64,000 nucleotides of DNA from NCBI GenBank assembly GCA_900548145.1, contig URJB01000002.1:41588-105587 (forward strand). Direction: 5' to 3'. The first letter of the stretch is position 1. Every line of letters begins with the position of its first letter. Below, one piece after another: positions 59,897 to 64,000 of the stretch. The stretch comes from an uncultured Eubacteriales bacterium. GTDB taxonomy: Bacteria > Bacillota > Clostridia > Christensenellales > Aristaeellaceae. The notes under the pieces were generated by a model. The model saw only the letters and a list, made by a program, of their open reading frames with translations. It searched no databases and was not told where the DNA came from. A program made the translations under genes and the position numbers.

Positions 59897-61651
59897 TTAC
59901 GCCAGTTCAGCCGCGCTGAGCTGGGAAGTAGCGATCTCGCGGTAGACTTCGCAATTCTGCATCAGTTCCTCGTGGGTGCCCATGCCGACGGCTTCGCCCC
60001 GATCCAGCACAATAATCTTGTCCGCGTGGCGAATGGTGCTGATGCGCTGGGCCACGATGATCTTGGTGATGTCGTGCAGCTGTTTGGCCAGCCCCTCCCG
60101 CAGCTTTGCGTCAGTGCGGTAGTCCAGTGCGGAGAAGGAGTCGTCGAATACCAGAATTTCCGGCCTGCGGGCCAGCGCCCGGGCAATGGAAAGCCGCTGC
60201 TTCTGACCGCCGGAGACGTTGCGGCCCAACTGGGCGATGTGGTGCTCCGTTCCTTCCGGCAGCTTATCGACAAATTCCTTAGCCTGCGAAAGCTCGATGG
60301 CGCTGCTTAGCGCGCCGTCGTCCGCAGCCGCAGCACTTTCTCCGAAGAATATATTGTCCCGGATGGAGCCGGAGAACAGCACCGCCTTCTGGGTCACATA
60401 ACCCAGCTTGTCATACAGCGCGTCGAAGGCATAATCCTTCACGTCCACGCCGTCCACCAGCACCTGCCCGGAGGTCGCGTCGTAGAACCGGGGGATCAGG
60501 CTGACCAGCGTGGATTTGCCGCTGCCGGTCGCACCGATGATGGCCAGCGTTTCGCCCTGCTTGACCTGAAAACTGATGTGGCTCAAATCCTCCTCAGAGG
60601 CGCCGGGGTAACGGAAGCAGACGTCCCGGAACTCCACGGAGCCGCGCTCGCTGCCTTCGCGGACGCTGCCCTCGGTAATGGAAGCCTTCCGATCCAGCAC
60701 TTCGTTGATACGCTCGGCGGAAACTTCCGCCTGCGGCAGCATCATGAAGATCATCACCAGCATCATGAAGGACATGATAATATAGGTGGCATAGGTGCTG
60801 AATACCAGCACGTTGCTGAACATAGTCAAACGGCTCATGGGGTCCGTCAGCGGAATCTGATTCACCAGCGCCGCACCCAGCCAGTAAATGACCAGCGCCA
60901 AGCCGTTCATGCCCAGGGTCATGGTGGGCTGCACCAGCGCAAAGAGCTTCTGGTTCTTCATCTGGACGTTCATCATGTCCTTGCTGGGGCCGTCGAATTT
61001 ATCATTCTGATACTTTTCGGCGTTGAAGGCATGAACCACATTGATGCCGGTCAGATTTTCCCGGGCCACCCGGTTAATGCTGTCCGTCAGCTTCTGCACA
61101 ATGCGGAAGCGGGGAATGCAGGTGGCCATGACCAGAAATACCGTCAGGCAGATAGCGACCACAAAACCGGCGGTCACAACGGAAAGCTCCCAGCTCTTGC
61201 CCAGAATTTTGATCACGCCCCATACGGCCATAATGGGGGCCTTGATCATCATCTGCAGGCCCATGGCGACGATCATCTGAATCTGCGTGATGTCGTTGGT
61301 GGTTCGGGTGATCAGGCTGGGCACGGAAAAATCAGACATTTCCTCCTGCCCGATGTCCATCACATGATGGAAGACCTTTTCCCGAACGACAAAGCTGAAG
61401 CCGGAAGCTGTCCGGGCGGAAAGATAACCGCAAACGACTGCCAGCAGCGCGCTGGCCGCCGTGCAGCCCAGCATTTTCAGACCGACGTTCAGAATGTCCG
61501 CCGTCTGGCCGGAGGTCTTGATGAGCATGGTCAGCTCCGTCATGTAGTCCGGCAGCCGCAGGTCAAAGTAAATCTCCCCTACCACAAAGACCAGACAGAT
61601 CAGCGCCATCAGTGCCTCTTTCCGGCGCATGTTTTTCAGTAGTTTCAGCAT
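59897..61651 (-). CDS. Heterodimeric ABC exporter subunit with degenerate catalytic Glu
   Basis: Partner half-transporter of 584 aa. It has six helices and then Walker A GATGSGKSTLVSLI and signature VSGGQKQRLSIARAL. Walker B is ILVFDDSFSALD, where Asp replaces the catalytic Glu, and the switch residue is Gln (IVAQRIST) instead of His. Such asymmetry marks the non-catalytic side of heterodimeric exporters like TM287/288 and BmrC/BmrD. AGGAGGG precedes ATG 61651. It lies 29 nt after the MarR gene. Confidence 0.94.
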   Translation of the reverse strand: MLKLLKNMRRKEALMALICLVFVVGEIYFDLRLPDYMTELTMLIKTSGQTADILNVGLKMLGCTAASALLAVVCGYLSARTASGFSFVVREKVFHHVMDIGQEEMSDFSVPSLITRTTNDITQIQMIVAMGLQMMIKAPIMAVWGVIKILGKSWELSVVTAGFVVAICLTVFLVMATCIPRFRIVQKLTDSINRVARENLTGINVVHAFNAEKYQNDKFDGPSKDMMNVQMKNQKLFALVQPTMTLGMNGLALVIYWLGAALVNQIPLTDPMSRLTMFSNVLVFSTYATYIIMSFMMLVMIFMMLPQAEVSAERINEVLDRKASITEGSVREGSERGSVEFRDVCFRYPGASEEDLSHISFQVKQGETLAIIGATGSGKSTLVSLIPRFYDATSGQVLVDGVDVKDYAFDALYDKLGYVTQKAVLFSGSIRDNIFFGESAAAADDGALSSAIELSQAKEFVDKLPEGTEHHIAQLGRNVSGGQKQRLSIARALARRPEILVFDDSFSALDYRTDAKLREGLAKQLHDITKIIVAQRISTIRHADKIIVLDRGEAVGMGTHEELMQNCEVYREIATSQLSAAELA

Positions 61652-61680
61652 GTTTTCACCCTCCTAATCTCCCAGTGGAA

Positions 61681-62136
61681 TCAGAGCCCATGGCGCAAAA
61701 TATCTTCCAGATTCTCCCCAAAGCGGGTCAGCGTCCGGCGGAAGGACTCCATATCGCTTTCGTTGATGCCGTCCGACAGCTTATTCGCAAAGGCCTTTTG
61801 CAGCTTGCGGCCCTCTGCGACGACAGATTGTGCCTTTTCCGTACAGGCCAGCCGTGTCTTGCGCCGGTCGTTTGCGGCCTCTGCCCGAACCAGCAGCCCT
61901 TCGTTCACCAGCCTGTCCACATGAACCGAGACGATTCCTGGCTTGAGGCCGCGGCATTGGCAGATGTCGCTGGCGGTGTTCCTGTCCGGGTTGTTGGCCA
62001 CAAACAGCAGAATATCCATCGCCATCGGCGGCAGGCCCGTTTCCCGGCAAAGGGGCTGCAGCACGTTGTGATACGCGTCAATAAACTTGGCAGCGTGGCT
62101 GAACATCCGGGAGCCGGTCAGATTCCACTCAGGCAT
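61681..62136 (-). CDS. MarR-family transcriptional regulator
   Basis: 151-aa winged-helix regulator. The DNA-binding part is MAMDILLFVANNPDRNTASD, ICQCRGLKPGIVSVHVDRLV and EGLLVRAEAANDRRKTRLA (wing). It is first in the operon with the two exporter genes and probably represses it, relieved by a drug-like ligand. AACAGGAGG precedes ATG. The promoter region carries two AATATT palindromes that may be its operator. Confidence 0.93.
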   Translation of the reverse strand: MPEWNLTGSRMFSHAAKFIDAYHNVLQPLCRETGLPPMAMDILLFVANNPDRNTASDICQCRGLKPGIVSVHVDRLVNEGLLVRAEAANDRRKTRLACTEKAQSVVAEGRKLQKAFANKLSDGINESDMESFRRTLTRFGENLEDILRHGL

Positions 62137-62159
62137 TTTCTCCTCCTGTTAGATAGTTT

Positions 62160-62205
62160 AATATTGGAATATTCAAAATTATACTGATTTTGAAAGGAAA
62201 GTCAA
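62160..62205 (-). promoter_or_regulatory. Promoter and possible operator of the MarR-exporter operon
   Basis: On the minus strand TTGACT (62200-62205) and TATAAT (62178-62183) are 16 bp apart. Downstream of the -10 the sequence GAATATTCCAATATTAA (two AATATT palindromes) could bind the MarR dimer. Confidence 0.75.
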
Positions 62206-62244
62206 TGAACGAATTGTGAACGCAAGGTAAACTCAAAAGCAAAA

Positions 62245-62277
62245 AGCGCTGCTTCTCCTTAATAGAGAAGCAGCGCT
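62245..62277 (-). terminator. Terminator of the amidohydrolase gene
   Basis: AGCGCTGCTTCTC and GAGAAGCAGCGCT, 13-bp perfect stem, with T run on the minus strand. Confidence 0.9.
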
Positions 62278-62295
62278 GAAAGAATGGGGGAAGGG

Positions 62296-63462
62296 TCAGC
62301 CCTTGCTGACCTGCTGCCCGTTCACAAACACAGCCTTGGTCTTGCACTGAATATCCCGCAGGGGATTGCCCTCGAAAATGGCGATATCTGCGTCCTTGCC
62401 CACTTCCAGAGAGCCGACGCGGTCGGAAATGCCGATCACATGGGCAGGATTGAGGGTGATAGCCCGCCAGGCGGATTCTTCCTTCATGCCCGCCTTGACG
62501 GCCAGCCCGGCGCACAGGGGCAGGTAGTACAGCGGGATCACGGGCGCGTCGGTGATGATGCAGACTTCCAGCCCGGCGTTATCCAGAATGCCGGGCGTAG
62601 CGAAGCTCTTTTCCCGCAGCTCCACCTTGGTCTTGGAGCCAAAGGAGGGGCCGACCAGTACCGGCTTGCCCGCCTTGACCAGATGATCCACGATCAGATG
62701 GCCCTCGGTCACGTGATCCAGCGTGATATCCACGTCAAATTCCCGGGCAATGCGCAGGGCGGTGAGGATATCGTCCGCCCGGTGGGCATGAGCCTTTAGG
62801 GGAATTTCCTTGCGGATGACGGGCAGCAGGGCTTCCAGCTGCATATCGAAGGGACGGGTCTTGTCCGGGTCCTTTTCAGCGGCCTCTACCTCGGCGGCAT
62901 AGCGCTTCGCCTTGAAAAGCTGTTCCCGCAGCAGCGCCGCGATCGCCATACGGGTCACAGGCTCCTTTTTGCCGTTTTGACCATAGCAGCCCTTGGGGTT
63001 TTCACCGAAAGCGATCTTCATGGCGGCAGGATATTTGACGACCATATCGTCTACGCAGTCGCCGTACAGCTTCAGCGCCACAAAAGAGCCGCCCAGCACA
63101 TTGGCGGAGCCGGGGCCGGTCACAGCGGTGGTCACACCACCCGCCAGCGCGTTGGCAAAAGCCTCGCACCGGGGATTGATGCCGTCAATGGCCCGCAGCT
63201 CGGGCGTGACGGGGCTGGAATATTCGTTGGTGTCGTTGCCCTCCCAGCGAACGCCCTCTTCGTCGATGCCGATATGGCAGTGCGCGTCAATAAAGCCGGG
63301 CGTTACCAGACAGCCGGAAGCGTCCAGCACTTCCACGCCCTCCGGCGCATCCACCTTTTGGCCGATTGCCGCAATTTTTCCGTCGTCGCCGATGAGCAGC
63401 TCGCCGTTTTCCATTTCTTCGCCCACAATGGGCTTGATTTTTCCACCGCGAATCAAAAGCAT
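62296..63462 (-). CDS. Metal-dependent amidohydrolase
   Basis: 388-aa member of the amidohydrolase superfamily. Metal and catalytic residues are visible: FIDAHCHIGID (HxH), the His in PLKAHAHRADD, TLDHVTEGH, and Asp in IITDAPVIPL. The C-terminal beta-sandwich ends VGSLEVGKDADIAIFEG. It looks like the imidazolonepropionase-related or isoaspartyl-dipeptidase-like cytoplasmic enzymes, but I cannot name the substrate. AAAGGAGG precedes the ATG at 63462. It stands alone, with its own terminator. Confidence 0.9.
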   Translation of the reverse strand: MLLIRGGKIKPIVGEEMENGELLIGDDGKIAAIGQKVDAPEGVEVLDASGCLVTPGFIDAHCHIGIDEEGVRWEGNDTNEYSSPVTPELRAIDGINPRCEAFANALAGGVTTAVTGPGSANVLGGSFVALKLYGDCVDDMVVKYPAAMKIAFGENPKGCYGQNGKKEPVTRMAIAALLREQLFKAKRYAAEVEAAEKDPDKTRPFDMQLEALLPVIRKEIPLKAHAHRADDILTALRIAREFDVDITLDHVTEGHLIVDHLVKAGKPVLVGPSFGSKTKVELREKSFATPGILDNAGLEVCIITDAPVIPLYYLPLCAGLAVKAGMKEESAWRAITLNPAHVIGISDRVGSLEVGKDADIAIFEGNPLRDIQCKTKAVFVNGQQVSKG

Positions 63463-63908
63463 GGGATGAACCTCCTTTTGTTGTTCAGAAGTTATTTATA
63501 CATAGGCTGGGCAAAACCCTTCTGAATTTCGTTTTTCTTCGGAAAAGCTCTGCACAGAAATTGCCGAAAACGGTTCCAGTCCAGTTCTGCAGGCGAGTTG
63601 GACAGAGGACAGCAAAGCCCGTTTCCGTGGTGTTATAAAGGAGCGCGCAGGCAGCCATCTGGAATGGCGTACACATGTCGATAGCCGATTCGCCGCTGAA
63701 AATATTGGGGGATCTTGTCCCGAGGACGTGTGAACCAGCAGGGAAAGAAGTCTTTTCATGGCGTTTCACTCTGTTTTTGATGGAGCAATCGTTCAATTCC
63801 TTGGAGTTTTTCCTTTTTCCATAGAAACAGAAAAGCGGAAAAGTTTGAACTTCTGAACTGGAAAATAAGGGGCTTTTGAAAAGATTCTGAGAAAATATTT
63901 TGGCACAG
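63463..63908. other. Gene-free intergenic stretch
   Basis: About 450 nt between the amidohydrolase and the tRNA. The open frames on the minus strand run into the tRNA or lack ribosome binding sites and known motifs. I see no convincing gene, repeat or RNA. Confidence 0.55.
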
Positions 63909-63910
63909 AA

Positions 63911-63941
63911 AAACTCGGAAACCATTATGGTTTCCGAGTTT
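63911..63941 (-). terminator. Terminator after tRNA-Pro
   Basis: AAACTCGGAAACCAT and its complement make a 15-bp stem directly after the tRNA CCA end, followed by TTTTCTG on the minus strand. Confidence 0.9.
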
Positions 63942-63943
63942 AA

Positions 63944-64000
63944 TGGTCTGGGTGAGAAGATTCGAACTTCCGGCCTCTTGAACCCCATTCAAGCACGCTA
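63944..64000 (-). tRNA. tRNA-Pro(GGG), 3' part (cut by window edge)
   Basis: On the minus strand the anticodon arm CTTGA-ATGGGGT-TCAAG gives anticodon GGG (proline CCC/CCU) with G37. A T arm GGAAG-TTCGAAT-CTTCT follows, then acceptor strand CACCCAG, discriminator A and an encoded CCA. The D arm and 5' acceptor lie beyond the window. Confidence 0.92.

Noticed and set aside
63485..63988. 167-codon open frame antisense near the right end
   Set aside because: Runs through the tRNA-Pro gene and its terminator; no recognisable motif.
1..64000. CRISPR array, prophage, toxin-antitoxin or defence island
   Set aside because: No regularly spaced direct repeats, phage structural genes, integrase or known defence genes were seen on either strand.

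Overview
The window looks like chromosomal DNA from a GC-rich member of the Bacillota, most likely an uncultured gut or rumen Clostridia (Christensenellales-like is my best guess, not proven). The grounds are the dgt-dnaG-rpoD order, a lon-engB pair, a class B sortase, a YolD/Y-family polymerase SOS pair, near-universal AGGAGG ribosome binding sites, TTGACA/TATAAT-type promoters, and many sugar and peptide ABC systems. A few stretches (29.0-29.6 kb and 47.7-49.2 kb) are clearly more AT-rich and look imported.

Layout. 0-7.7 kb: housekeeping genes, namely the rpoD 5' part, dnaG and dgt, then a sortase, engB and lon. 8-15.4 kb: an exported choloylglycine-hydrolase-like Ntn hydrolase with a GPH symporter, then a cupin gene, a MATE exporter, an Lrp regulator, and a MerR regulator with an iron-sulfur aldo-keto reductase and a flavodoxin-like reductase. 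Two MerR-type promoters with 19-bp spacers tie the cupin gene to the merR operon. 15.6-22.6 kb: an M14 carboxypeptidase with a complete peptide ABC importer. 22.8-28.7 kb: a ribose-type sugar ABC importer flanked by a TIM-barrel isomerase and a Gfo/Idh/MocA dehydrogenase.

28.7-29.7 kb: a promoter-RNA-terminator unit that I read as a candidate 6S RNA, next to an IS200-type element. 29.7-35 kb: L-rhamnose catabolism (LacI regulator, rhaB, rhaA, rhaD, rhaM). 35-40.5 kb: a phnDCEE-type importer with a 5'-nucleotidase-like phosphoesterase. 40.6-43.5 kb: IclR regulator, KDPG aldolase fused to a C-terminal domain, and KDG kinase. 43.7-47.6 kb: L-fucose isomerase, fuculose-phosphate aldolase, AraC regulator and fucose mutarotase. 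47.7-49.7 kb: accessory genes (tandem retropepsin-like protein, DJ-1-like protein with Ser in place of Cys, CMD protein). 49.8-51.8 kb: SOS-controlled YolD and Y-family polymerase. 51.9-55.1 kb: GH29 alpha-L-fucosidase and a GH31 enzyme. 55.2-57.8 kb: a DUF2087 gene interrupted by TAG, a TIGR04076 protein, mtnA and a GNAT. 58-62.1 kb: a heterodimeric ABC exporter with a MarR regulator. 62.3-64 kb: an amidohydrolase and the 3' part of tRNA-Pro(GGG).

The main theme is uptake and breakdown of deoxy-sugars and peptides. The cytoplasmic alpha-fucosidase, the fuc genes and the rha genes all end in dihydroxyacetone phosphate plus lactaldehyde. A fuculokinase is missing and the rhamnulokinase might substitute. 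I found no CRISPR array, prophage or clear defence island. The best candidates for something new are the two-promoter MerR redox regulon, the candidate 6S RNA, the 200-bp inverted-repeat element bracketed by a duplicated terminator, and the phn importer with its own phosphoesterase.
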